Made by a program: the position numbers and the translations under genes. From contig CAJUGT010000198.1 of NCBI GenBank assembly GCA_910586435.1, positions 1 to 5,169 of the forward strand: a stretch of 5,169 bases of DNA, read 5' to 3'. The notes below the pieces were generated by a model. The model saw only the letters and a list, made by a program, of their open reading frames with translations, searched no databases and was not told the origin of the DNA. This document shows, piece by piece, positions 1-5,160 of this stretch (its first letter is position 1; each line of letters opens with the position of its first letter). Source of the DNA: an uncultured Acetatifactor sp. GTDB taxonomy: Bacteria > Bacillota > Clostridia > Lachnospirales > Lachnospiraceae.

Positions 1-8
1 TCCGGGGG

Positions 9-212
9 TTATGCCCTGGCCTTCTCGGTAATAACTGTCTGAATACGCGCAATGTTCTTCCTTACTTCCTTGATTCTTGCAGTATTATCCAACTGGTTGG
101 TTGCGTTCTGGAATCTCAAATTGAAAAGCTCTTTCTTTGCGGAGACAAACTCCTCATTCAGCTGTTCGGAGGATTTACTCCTTAATTCTTCCAAATACTT
201 ACTTGATTTCAT
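9..212 (-). CDS. rpmC: 50S ribosomal protein L29
   Basis: Encodes 67 residues, the usual size for L29, a small helical-hairpin protein that binds 23S rRNA next to L23 at the mouth of the polypeptide exit tunnel. The sequence shows two charged helices: an N-terminal one starting MKSSKYLEELRSKSSEQL, and a second holding the family core ELFNLRFQNATNQLDN followed by the basic segment RIKEVRKNIARIQTVI. The ATG overlaps the rplP stop by four bases (ATGA, 209-212). The only upstream purine run, GGAAGG at 225-230, is weak and about 12 bases away, so translation is probably coupled to rplP. The stop is TAA at 9-11. The 8 bases left in the window after it would lead to the rpsQ ribosome binding site. 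Identity is secure from sequence and position. Confidence 0.97.
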   Translation of the reverse strand: MKSSKYLEELRSKSSEQLNEEFVSAKKELFNLRFQNATNQLDNTARIKEVRKNIARIQTVITEKARA

Positions 213-640
213 TCTTCAACACCGCCTTCCAAATCTGCCTTAGACATGATTTTACACTTGCAGGGAAGCTTATGCATAGCAAGACGCAGCGCCTCCTTTG
301 CCTGGTCTTCGGGAACACCGGCGATTTCAAACATTACGCGTCCCGGCTTCACAACTGCCACCCAATACTCCAGTGTACCTTTACCGGAACCCATACGGGT
401 CTCAGCAGGCTTGGTCGTAACGGGCTTGTCAGGGAAGATTTTAATCCAAACCTGACCTGTACGTTTTGTATAACGGGTAAGCGCAATACGCGCAGCTTCA
501 ATCTGATTTGACTTAATCCAGCACGGCTCAGCAGCTACCAGGCCATACTCACCATAGGTAATGGTGTTGCCTCTCATAGCCTTGCCTCTCATACTGCCGC
601 GGAACTGTTTACGACGTTTAACTCTTTTAGGCATTAACAT
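209..640 (-). CDS. rplP: 50S ribosomal protein L16
   Basis: Encodes 143 residues, normal for L16, which binds 23S rRNA late in 50S assembly and helps position the A-site tRNA near the peptidyl transferase centre. Visible family marks are the N-terminal MLMPKRVKRRKQFRG, the central segment GQVWIKIFPDKPVTTKPAETRMG, and R82-M-G-S-G-K-G, whose arginine corresponds to the one hydroxylated in E. coli L16. The C-terminal LPCKCK carries two cysteines, which I recall from clostridial L16. The chosen start at 640 overlaps the end of rpsC by 7 bases. A second in-frame ATG at 634 overlaps the rpsC stop as TAATG. The start at 640 is preferred because L16 proteins normally begin M-L-x-PKR and because AGGGAG at 650-655 lies 9 bases upstream of it. 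Confidence 0.98.
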   Translation of the reverse strand: MLMPKRVKRRKQFRGSMRGKAMRGNTITYGEYGLVAAEPCWIKSNQIEAARIALTRYTKRTGQVWIKIFPDKPVTTKPAETRMGSGKGTLEYWVAVVKPGRVMFEIAGVPEDQAKEALRLAMHKLPCKCKIMSKADLEGGVEE

Positions 641-1299
641 GATTCATCGCTCCCTTCCGTCTGATTTCCTTTTGTAGGAAGTATCTCGCCCTTATAAATC
701 CATACTTTAACCCCAACCTTGCCGTAAGTGGTATTTGCCTCGGCAAAGCCATAATCAATATCAGCCCTCAGGGTCTGAAGAGGAATTGTTCCCTCACTGT
801 AAAATTCTGTACGAGCCATGTCGGCGCCGCCGAGACGTCCCGAACAGGAAGTCTTAATGCCCAATGCCCCTGCCTTCATGGTTCTGCCCATGCAGGACTT
901 CATGGCACGTCTGAAGGAAATACGGCCTTCCAGCTGCTGCGCAATATTTTCCGCAACCAACTGCGCATCCCTGTCCGGACGCTTGATTTCCTGAATATCT
1001 ACCAAAACTTTCTTATCTGTCAATTTGGAGAGCTCCGCCTTTGTCACCTCAATTTTCTCGCCGCCCTTGCCGATGATGAGGCCGGGTTTTGCTGCATGGA
1101 TGATAACACGAATCCTGTCGGATGCCCTTTCAATCTCAATTTTGGAAACACCTGCGTCATGCAGTTTCTTCTTCAAATGCTGCCTGATTTTATAATCTTC
1201 AATCAGATAATCTGAAAACTCACCTTCAGCATACCATCTGGAATCCCATTTCTTAATAACTCCAACTCTTAAGCCATGCGGATTAACTTTCTGTCCCAT
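634..1299 (-). CDS. rpsC: 30S ribosomal protein S3
   Basis: Encodes 221 residues, typical of S3, which sits in the 30S head and forms part of the mRNA entry channel with S4 and S5. The protein opens with the family signature MGQKVNPHGLRVGVIKKWDS. A type II KH domain carries its loop GLIIGKGGE at about residues 73-81. The C-terminal domain has FRRAMK at 129-134, where R130, R131 and K134 match the E. coli residues linked to ribosomal mRNA helicase activity. SGRLGGADMARTEFYSEG and LRADIDYG follow. The start has AGGAG at 1311-1315, 11 bases upstream, and lies 20 bases after the rplV stop. The short polar tail ending in Ser-Cys overlaps the rplP start. Nothing appears broken or unusual in the domains. 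Confidence 0.98.
   Translation of the reverse strand: MGQKVNPHGLRVGVIKKWDSRWYAEGEFSDYLIEDYKIRQHLKKKLHDAGVSKIEIERASDRIRVIIHAAKPGLIIGKGGEKIEVTKAELSKLTDKKVLVDIQEIKRPDRDAQLVAENIAQQLEGRISFRRAMKSCMGRTMKAGALGIKTSCSGRLGGADMARTEFYSEGTIPLQTLRADIDYGFAEANTTYGKVGVKVWIYKGEILPTKGNQTEGSDESC
650..658 (-). promoter_or_regulatory. Ribosome binding site of rplP, inside the end of rpsC
   Basis: The transcribed strand reads GGAAGGGAG here, with its last base 9 bases upstream of the ATG at 640 and 15 bases from the alternative ATG at 634. The spacing favours the first start. The site is also coding sequence for the S3 tail (Thr-Glu-Gly-Ser), so the S3 C-terminus is constrained by L16 initiation. Confidence 0.75.
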
Positions 1300-1319
1300 T
1301 GTAATGTTTGCTCCTTTCC

Positions 1320-1706
1320 CTACTTTTCATCCAGAACCACAGTAATATGGCTTGTTCTCTTCTCAATACGATAAGCCCTTCCCTGTGCCCTGGGGTGAAT
1401 GCGCTTCATGGTAGGCCCTTTATTCGCATAGCATTCCGCAACATAAAGATTTTCACTGTTCATACCATTATTATTCTCAGCATTTGCAATCGCTGACTCA
1501 ATCAGCTTCTTAATCAGGCCGGAAGCATATCTGGGATTATATTCCAATATTGCCAGCGCCGTCCGCACATCTTTGCCGCGGATAGCATCCAGCACAAAGC
1601 ATGCCTTCTGCACAGATACCCTTGCGTATGATAACTTTGCCGAAGGCCGGTTGTCCTTCCGGGCATTCCTTTCTCTCTTAATTTGACTTCTATGTCCCTT
1701 AGCCAT
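1320..1706 (-). CDS. rplV: 50S ribosomal protein L22 with basic N-terminal extension
   Basis: Encodes 128 residues. L22 binds all domains of 23S rRNA, and its long beta hairpin lines the exit tunnel. The core begins near residue 24 (KLSYARVSVQKACFVLDAIRGK), followed by LIESAIANAENNNGMN and the hairpin GPTMKRIHPRAQGRAYRIEKR. M100-K101-R102 matches the E. coli Met82-Lys83-Arg84 whose deletion gives macrolide resistance, and it is present here. Compared with the 110-residue E. coli protein, about 18 extra N-terminal residues (MAKGHRSQIKRERNARKD) are present, as I recall for Lachnospiraceae L22. The start at 1706 is well supported by AAGGAGGA at 1716-1723, 9 bases upstream. The stop is TAG. A 72-base gap separates it from rpsS (1707-1778). 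I see no strong hairpin there. Confidence 0.97.
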   Translation of the reverse strand: MAKGHRSQIKRERNARKDNRPSAKLSYARVSVQKACFVLDAIRGKDVRTALAILEYNPRYASGLIKKLIESAIANAENNNGMNSENLYVAECYANKGPTMKRIHPRAQGRAYRIEKRTSHITVVLDEK

Positions 1707-1778
1707 AGATCCATATCCTCCTTATCTACTACCTGACATCGAACCTCTATACGACCTCACAGGAATTCTCCCGACCGA

Positions 1779-2060
1779 TTATCTGACTTTCGATTTCTTC
1801 TCGTCCTTACCATGGCCACGGTAGGTTCTGGTTGCTACAAACTCTCCCAGTTTATGGCCAACCATATCCTCGGTAACATATACGGGTACGTGCTTTCTGC
1901 CGTCATGAACCGCAATTGTATGTCCTACAAAAGAAGGGAAAATTGTAGAACGACGGGACCAGGTCTTAACAACCTGCTTCTGTCCTGAAGCATTTAAAGC
2001 ATCTATTTTCTTCAACAGGCTTTCGTCTGCGAAAGGTCCTTTTTTAAGTGATCTAGCCAT
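1779..2060 (-). CDS. rpsS: 30S ribosomal protein S19
   Basis: Encodes 93 residues, the standard length. S19 sits in the 30S head, contacts 16S rRNA with S13 and approaches the A-site finger and tRNA. The protein shows the complete family pattern: MARSLKKGPF at the start, VKTWSRRSTIFPSFVGHTI in the middle, then the signature region VAVHDGRKH-like stretch (here IAVHDGRKHVPVYVTEDMVG), HKLGEFVATRTYRGH and a lysine-rich tail. GGAGG at 2068-2072 is 7 bases upstream of the ATG. The gap after rplB is only 17 bases, so the rplB stop lies close to this ribosome binding site. No anomalies are seen. Confidence 0.98.
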   Translation of the reverse strand: MARSLKKGPFADESLLKKIDALNASGQKQVVKTWSRRSTIFPSFVGHTIAVHDGRKHVPVYVTEDMVGHKLGEFVATRTYRGHGKDEKKSKVR

Positions 2061-2077
2061 TGTCTTTCCTCCACATA

Positions 2078-2920
2078 TTATTTGATTGCCTTGCCATCAC
2101 GTCTTCTCACAATCAGTTTGTTGGAAGCCTTCTTTGCCTTGCGTGTCTTAAGGCCCAGTGCCGGCTTGCCCCAAGGTGTGCTGGGCCCCGGACGTCCGAT
2201 GCCTGTCTTGCCTTCGCCACCGCCATGAGGATGGTCATTGGGGTTCATAACGGAACCACGTACCGTAGGGCGGATACCCATATGGCGCTTACGGCCTGCT
2301 TTACCGATATTAATCAAATTATGGTCTCCATTGCCGACAACACCAACTGTCGCGCGGCATACCAGCGGAACCATTCTCATTTCACCGGAAGGAAGACGCA
2401 ATGTGGCATATTTTCCCTCTTTTGCCATCAGCTGCGCACTGTTGCCGGCAGAACGAACCATCTGACCGCCCTTCCCGGGATACAGTTCAACATTATGCAC
2501 CTGAGTACCTACCGGAATATGGGACAGAGGCAGACAGTTGCCCACTCTCACTTCCGCTTCAGGTCCGTTCATTACTTTCATTCCGTCCGTCAGCCCCTGG
2601 GGCGCAATAATATATGCCTTCTGGCCATCCGCATAACATATCAACGCAATGTTGGCGCTTCTGTTGGGATCGTACTCAATGCCAACCACCGTTGCGGGAA
2701 TTCCATCTTTATTTCTCTTAAAATCAACAATTCTATATTTTCTCCTGCTGCCGCCGCCCCTGTGTCTCACAGTAATCTTACCCTGATTATTACGGCCTGC
2801 GTTTTTCTTCAGGGATGTGCATAGGCTCTTCTCCGGCGTACTTTTGGTAATTTCCTCAAAATCGGAACCTGTCATATTCCTTCTGGAAGGTGTATAGGGA
2901 TTATATTTCCTGATTCCCAT
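2078..2920 (-). CDS. rplB: 50S ribosomal protein L2
   Basis: Encodes 280 residues. L2 binds domain IV of 23S rRNA, is needed for subunit association and lies close to the peptidyl transferase centre. Visible marks in order are MGIRKYNPYTPSRRNMT at the start, GRNNQGKITVRHRGGG at about 42-57, FKRNKDGIP at 67-75, EYDPNRSANIALI at 82-94, and the signature NPNDHPHGGGEG at 226-237. H230 there corresponds to the functionally important E. coli His229. A basic tail follows. The open frame extends upstream to a GTG at 2965, but that would add 15 non-family residues with no ribosome binding site. The ATG at 2920 matches the family N-terminus and has AAAAGGAG at 2932-2939. The 105-base gap before the gene contains a predicted hairpin. 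Confidence 0.98.
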   Translation of the reverse strand: MGIRKYNPYTPSRRNMTGSDFEEITKSTPEKSLCTSLKKNAGRNNQGKITVRHRGGGSRRKYRIVDFKRNKDGIPATVVGIEYDPNRSANIALICYADGQKAYIIAPQGLTDGMKVMNGPEAEVRVGNCLPLSHIPVGTQVHNVELYPGKGGQMVRSAGNSAQLMAKEGKYATLRLPSGEMRMVPLVCRATVGVVGNGDHNLINIGKAGRKRHMGIRPTVRGSVMNPNDHPHGGGEGKTGIGRPGPSTPWGKPALGLKTRKAKKASNKLIVRRRDGKAIK

Positions 2921-2931
2921 TGTTATCTTAT

Positions 2932-2939
2932 CTCCTTTT
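2932..2939 (-). promoter_or_regulatory. Ribosome binding site of rplB, fixes its start
   Basis: The transcribed strand reads AAAAGGAG, 11 bases before the ATG at 2920. No comparable purine run precedes the upstream in-frame GTG at 2965. This, with the L2 family N-terminus MGIRKYNPYTP, decides the start. Confidence 0.8.
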
Positions 2940-2953
2940 CTTCGATTCTTTGC

Positions 2954-2992
2954 GCAGCATACCACCCTGATATTGGGAGGTAATCATGCCGC
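2954..2992 (-). promoter_or_regulatory. Predicted RNA hairpin in the rplW-rplB gap
   Basis: On the transcribed strand AUGCUGC (2960-2954) can pair with GCGGCAU (2992-2986), seven pairs including one G-U. Directly inside it GGGUGGU (2967-2961) can pair with ACCUCCC (2981-2975), six pairs around one U-U mismatch. The loop is 7 bases (2968-2974), and a 4-base bulge (2982-2985) sits on one side only. No U-run follows, so it does not look like an intrinsic terminator. The lower arm ends 15 bases before the rplB Shine-Dalgarno sequence. The pairing is read directly from the sequence. A regulatory, processing or stabilising role is inference. Confidence 0.4.
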
Positions 2993-3025
2993 ATACATAA
3001 ATCTTTCGGCTCCCCTTTGTCTTTC

Positions 3026-3325
3026 TTACAATCCGGGGTAAATTTCAATTTCCTTGCTGTCATCGGTGAGCTTTACAATGGCTTTTTTTGTCTTCGCCGT
3101 TTTGCCCACAACCATCCCGCGTCTCTTCTTCTTACCCTGACAATTCATGGTGTTGACACGCTTTACCTTGGTTCCTTCAAACATCTTCTCAACAGCTTCC
3201 TTCACCTGGGACTTATTCGCCTCCGGATGAACCAGAAATGTGTATTCCTTTTCAGCCATTCCTGCCATGCTCTTTTCTGTCAGCACCGGTTTGAGGATAA
3301 CGTCATAGTATTTAATATCTGCCAT
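3026..3325 (-). CDS. rplW: 50S ribosomal protein L23
   Basis: Encodes 99 residues, normal for L23, which sits at the exit of the nascent-chain tunnel and is the docking site for trigger factor and signal recognition particle. The N-terminal segment DVILKPVLTEKSM contains E17, equivalent to E. coli Glu18 that contacts trigger factor. The globular fold continues through YTFLVHPEANKSQVKEAVE, and the basic loop VNTMNCQGKKKRRGMVVGKT is typical of bacterial L23. The protein ends in the strand DSKEIEIYPGL. The start overlaps the rplD stop by one base (TAATG, 3323-3327). Its ribosome binding site GAGGAGG at 3336-3342 lies inside the last codons of rplD, so coupled translation of L4 and L23 is likely. 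Downstream lies the 105-base gap before rplB. Confidence 0.98.
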   Translation of the reverse strand: MADIKYYDVILKPVLTEKSMAGMAEKEYTFLVHPEANKSQVKEAVEKMFEGTKVKRVNTMNCQGKKKRRGMVVGKTAKTKKAIVKLTDDSKEIEIYPGL

Positions 3326-3945
3326 TACGCATACACCTCCTCTATTTTCGCCACGGCATCCTTGGTCAGGACAAGCTTTTTCGCCTTCATAATGTCGTAT
3401 ACATTAATCATATTTGCCATGGTGGTATCCACTTCCGCCACATTTCTTGCGGACAACACTACATTGACATCGTTTTCAGCAATGACCACCAATCCCTTCT
3501 TAACCTGCAGATTGTTCATTACGGAAACAAAATTCTTTGTCTTAATTTCATCAAATTTCAGTTCGTCCACAACAATCAGGTTGCTGTCCTGAACTTTGCT
3601 TGTCAACGCCGACTTCAGCGCCGCCCTCTTCTCTTTCTTATTCATCTTAAAGGAATAATCTCTGGGAACGGGAGCAAATACAACACCGCCGCCCTTCCAC
3701 TGGGGCGCCCTGGTTGATCCCTGTCTCGCATGACCTGTTCCCTTCTGCTTCCAGGGCTTTCTGCCACCGCCCGACACTTCGGAACGGGTCTTCGCCTTCT
3801 GTGTTCCCTGACGCTTATTCGCAAGGTGCTGTACCACTGCCATATGCACAAGATGCTCGTTGATTTCCACACCGAACACGGCATCACTCAATTCCATCGT
3901 ACCGACTTCCTTGCCTTCCATATTATAAACAGATACGCTTGCCAT
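3325..3945 (-). CDS. rplD: 50S ribosomal protein L4
   Basis: Encodes 206 residues, as expected for L4 (also called L4/L1e family), which organises 23S rRNA domain I and sends a loop into the exit tunnel constriction. The tunnel loop is visible as SGGGRKPWKQKGTGHARQGS at about 58-77, with the lysine-rich stretch containing the position equivalent to E. coli Lys63, a macrolide resistance site. It appears wild type. WKGGGVVFAPVPRDYSFKMN follows, then the alpha/beta C-terminal half with NLIVVDELKFDEIKTK and KGLVVIAEND. AAGGAGGG at 3954-3961 is 8 bases upstream of the ATG, and the gap from rplC is 27 bases. In E. coli, L4 represses this operon through a leader outside this window. Nothing here shows whether that applies. 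Confidence 0.98.
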   Translation of the reverse strand: MASVSVYNMEGKEVGTMELSDAVFGVEINEHLVHMAVVQHLANKRQGTQKAKTRSEVSGGGRKPWKQKGTGHARQGSTRAPQWKGGGVVFAPVPRDYSFKMNKKEKRAALKSALTSKVQDSNLIVVDELKFDEIKTKNFVSVMNNLQVKKGLVVIAENDVNVVLSARNVAEVDTTMANMINVYDIMKAKKLVLTKDAVAKIEEVYA

Positions 3946-3972
3946 CTGATTGGCCCTCCTTCCGCACTATAC

Positions 3973-4656
3973 TTAACATTCAACCTTGACGGTCTCTTTG
4001 ATGGTTACAAGACCCTTCTTGGGACCGGGCACGGAACCCTTCACCAAAAGCAGATTCTTCTCCGCATCCACCCTTACAACCTCAAGGTTTTGAACAGTAA
4101 TTTTTACACAGCCCATATGACCCGGCATCCCTTTGCCCTTGAACACACGGCTGGGGGAAGAACACGCACCGTTGGAACCCTGATGACGATGGAACTTGGA
4201 ACCATGTTTCATAGGTCCTCTGTGCTGTCCCAGTCTCTTAATAGCACCCTGGAAACCTTTTCCTTTGGAGATCGCGGAAGCGTCCACTTTGTCGCCCACC
4301 GCAAAAATGTCAGCCTTAATCTCAGCGCCCAGGCTGTATTCCCCGGCATTTTCCAACTTAAATTCCCGGATATATCTCTTAGCGCTCACACCCGCTTTCT
4401 TACAGTGTCCCACGATAGCCTTGTTTGCGCCATGCATGTGAATTACTTCTTTCTTGCCGCTGGCATCCTTGTTTACAATCATTTCCTTCTTGTCAACAAA
4501 TCCAACCTGCACTGCTTCATAACCGTCATTTTCCTCAGTCTTAATCTGAAGAACCGCACAGGGGCCGGCCTGAAGGACTGTCACCGGAATCAGCACACCG
4601 TCTTCAGCGAAGATTTGAGTCATTCCGACTTTCGTCGCTAGAATTGCTTTCTTCAT
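3973..4656 (-). CDS. rplC: 50S ribosomal protein L3, with an internal insertion
   Basis: Encodes 227 residues. L3 is an early 50S assembly protein whose long loop reaches the peptidyl transferase centre. The N-terminus MKKAILATKVGMTQIFAEDG is the family start. The signature and loop lie at about 131-182: KGKGFQGAIKRLGQHRGPMK, HGSKFHRHQG and SRVFKGKGMPGHMG. The C-terminus has VVRVDAEKNLLLVKGSVPGP. Against E. coli L3 (209 residues, from memory) there are about 16 extra residues near 62-81 (around KKEVIHMHGANKAIVGH). The glutamine methylated in E. coli L3 is not present, as also in Bacillus. The frame is open further up to a TTG at 4713 and an ATG at 4677, but neither has a ribosome binding site or family sequence, so the ATG at 4656 is chosen. 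Confidence 0.97.
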   Translation of the reverse strand: MKKAILATKVGMTQIFAEDGVLIPVTVLQAGPCAVLQIKTEENDGYEAVQVGFVDKKEMIVNKDASGKKEVIHMHGANKAIVGHCKKAGVSAKRYIREFKLENAGEYSLGAEIKADIFAVGDKVDASAISKGKGFQGAIKRLGQHRGPMKHGSKFHRHQGSNGACSSPSRVFKGKGMPGHMGCVKITVQNLEVVRVDAEKNLLLVKGSVPGPKKGLVTIKETVKVEC

Positions 4657-4660
4657 ATTT

Positions 4661-4667
4661 CCTCTCT
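4661..4667 (-). promoter_or_regulatory. Weak, close-set ribosome binding site of rplC
   Basis: The transcribed strand reads AGAGAGG, only 4 bases before the ATG at 4656. It is less complementary to the 16S rRNA tail and closer to its start codon than the sites before rpsJ, rplD or rplV. A small predicted hairpin (4671-4683) ends 3 bases upstream of it. Confidence 0.6.
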
Positions 4668-4690
4668 TTCTGCCCATAAGGCATTGTCTG

Positions 4691-4709
4691 TGCCGTCTTA
4701 CATACGGCA
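4691..4709 (-). promoter_or_regulatory. Hairpin UGCCGU/ACGGCA upstream of rplC
   Basis: A perfect 6-base-pair inverted repeat (4691-4696 with 4704-4709) encloses a 7-base loop, about 35 bases upstream of the L3 start. It can coexist with the neighbouring stems at 4671-4683 and 4734-4756. Confidence 0.4.
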
Positions 4710-4732
4710 GCAACTTCTACATAGCGGACCAC

Positions 4733-4757
4733 ACGATTATTGTTGCGCCATAACCGC
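4733..4757 (-). promoter_or_regulatory. Hairpin CGGUUAU/AUAAUCG in the rpsJ-rplC gap
   Basis: Seven pairs including one G-U (4734-4740 with 4750-4756), extendable by one further G-U pair, enclose the 9-base loop GGCGCAACA. It is the longest uninterrupted stem in the gap. Confidence 0.42.
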
Positions 4758-4761
4758 CGGA

Positions 4762-4775
4762 GCTGCCTCCGCAGC
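4762..4775 (-). promoter_or_regulatory. Hairpin GCUGC-GGAG-GCAGC in the rpsJ-rplC gap
   Basis: A perfect 5-base-pair GC-rich stem (4762-4766 with 4771-4775) carries the purine tetraloop GGAG. It overlaps two competing pairings, since CGGAG (4771-4767) can instead pair with CUCCG on either side. Confidence 0.4.
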
Positions 4776-4828
4776 ACACCTCTCTTCGGAGCATGCCCGT
4801 GTTCATACGTCTAAGTAGAGGGTTTCAT

Positions 4829-5149
4829 TTACTTTTTGTTTTTCATTTTTATGTCAATGTACACACCTGCTGGCATTTCCAGTCTCTGAAGCGCGTCAAC
4901 CGTCTTCTGGGTGGGTGCAATGATATCAATCAGCCTCTTATGTGTCCTCTGCTCGAACTGTTCTCTGGAATCCTTGTATTTGTGAACGGCCCTCAGGATC
5001 GTCACAACTTCCTTTTTCGTAGGAAGGGGCACGGGGCCGCTTACCTCAGATCCGGTTTTCTTCACAGTTTCAATAATTTTCTTGGCAGACGCATCAACCA
5101 GCTGATGCTCATAAGCTTTCAGGGTAATTCTCATTACTTGACTTGCCAT
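4829..5149 (-). CDS. rpsJ: 30S ribosomal protein S10 (NusE)
   Basis: Encodes 106 residues, a few more than the usual 102 to 103 because of a short lysine-rich tail (KMKNKK). S10 lies in the 30S head next to S3 and S14. As NusE it also joins NusB in transcription antitermination and contacts NusG to couple transcription and translation. Family marks are MRITLKAYEHQLVDASAKKI, SEVSGPVPLPTKK, and the signature segment HKYKDSREQFEQRTHKRLID at about 56-75, whose flexible loop is intact. RLEMPAGVYIDI follows. The start at 5149 is firm: AAAAGGAGG ends 11 bases upstream. It is the first gene of the operon in the window, and probably of the operon, as usual in Firmicutes. A 172-base gap follows before rplC. 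Confidence 0.98.
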   Translation of the reverse strand: MASQVMRITLKAYEHQLVDASAKKIIETVKKTGSEVSGPVPLPTKKEVVTILRAVHKYKDSREQFEQRTHKRLIDIIAPTQKTVDALQRLEMPAGVYIDIKMKNKK

Positions 5150-5160
5150 AAAAAAAGTCG

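Larger units (their letters stand above)
4657..4828 (-). promoter_or_regulatory. Structured 172-base gap between rpsJ and rplC, candidate cis-acting RNA
   Basis: No gene with family support lies here, yet the gap is the longest in the window. On the transcribed strand several local hairpins can be drawn: GCUGC/GCAGC around GGAG (4762-4775), CGGUUAU/AUAAUCG around a 9-base loop (4734-4756), UGCCGU/ACGGCA around a 7-base loop (4691-4709), and UGCCU/GGGCA just before the rplC ribosome binding site (4671-4683). GCAUGC (4796-4791) can also pair with GUGUGC (4779-4774) with two G-U pairs. No U-run follows any of them, so a terminator is unlikely. Such density suggests translational control of L3, an attenuation element or an RNase site. 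That role is inference, and I cannot match it to a named RNA family. Confidence 0.45.

Noticed and set aside
1514..1714. A 66-codon minus-strand frame overlapping rplV (begins MDLWLRD)
   Set aside because: It is an out-of-frame shadow of rplV. Its ATG lies one base from the ribosome binding site, too close to be used.
1707..1778. The 72-base rpsS-rplV gap as a possible structured element
   Set aside because: Apart from an imperfect repeat (GAGGTCGTA and GAGGTTCGAT) and a GAATTC, I found no stem longer than about 4 pairs. It mainly carries the strong rplV ribosome binding site.
2060..2824. A 254-codon plus-strand frame opposite rplB
   Set aside because: It is antisense to the highly conserved L2 gene, has no recognisable protein features, and open antisense frames are common opposite ribosomal protein genes.
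2921..2965. Upstream extension of rplB to GTG at 2965
   Set aside because: It would read through the rplB Shine-Dalgarno sequence and hairpin and adds 15 residues foreign to L2.
3730..4641. A 303-codon plus-strand frame opposite rplC and rplD
   Set aside because: It is antisense to two certain genes and spans their gap, with no family resemblance. It is a product of codon bias on the real strand.
4657..4713. Upstream extension of rplC to TTG at 4713 or ATG at 4677
   Set aside because: The added residues are not part of any L3 I know, and neither start has a Shine-Dalgarno sequence. MKKAILATKVGMTQIF is the family N-terminus.
4671..4757. Intrinsic terminator between rpsJ and rplC
   Set aside because: Hairpins are present but none is followed by a U-run on the transcribed strand, and the operon must continue to the essential genes downstream.
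4717..4806. A 29-codon frame in the rpsJ-rplC gap (begins MNTGMLRREVCCGG)
   Set aside because: No ribosome binding site precedes it, it resembles no family I know, and it runs through the GC-rich hairpin segment where stop codons are rare by chance.
4811..4828. A 5-codon frame directly after the rpsJ stop (TAAATG, peptide MKPST)
   Set aside because: Too short to support, no ribosome binding site of its own; ATG next to a stop is expected by chance.
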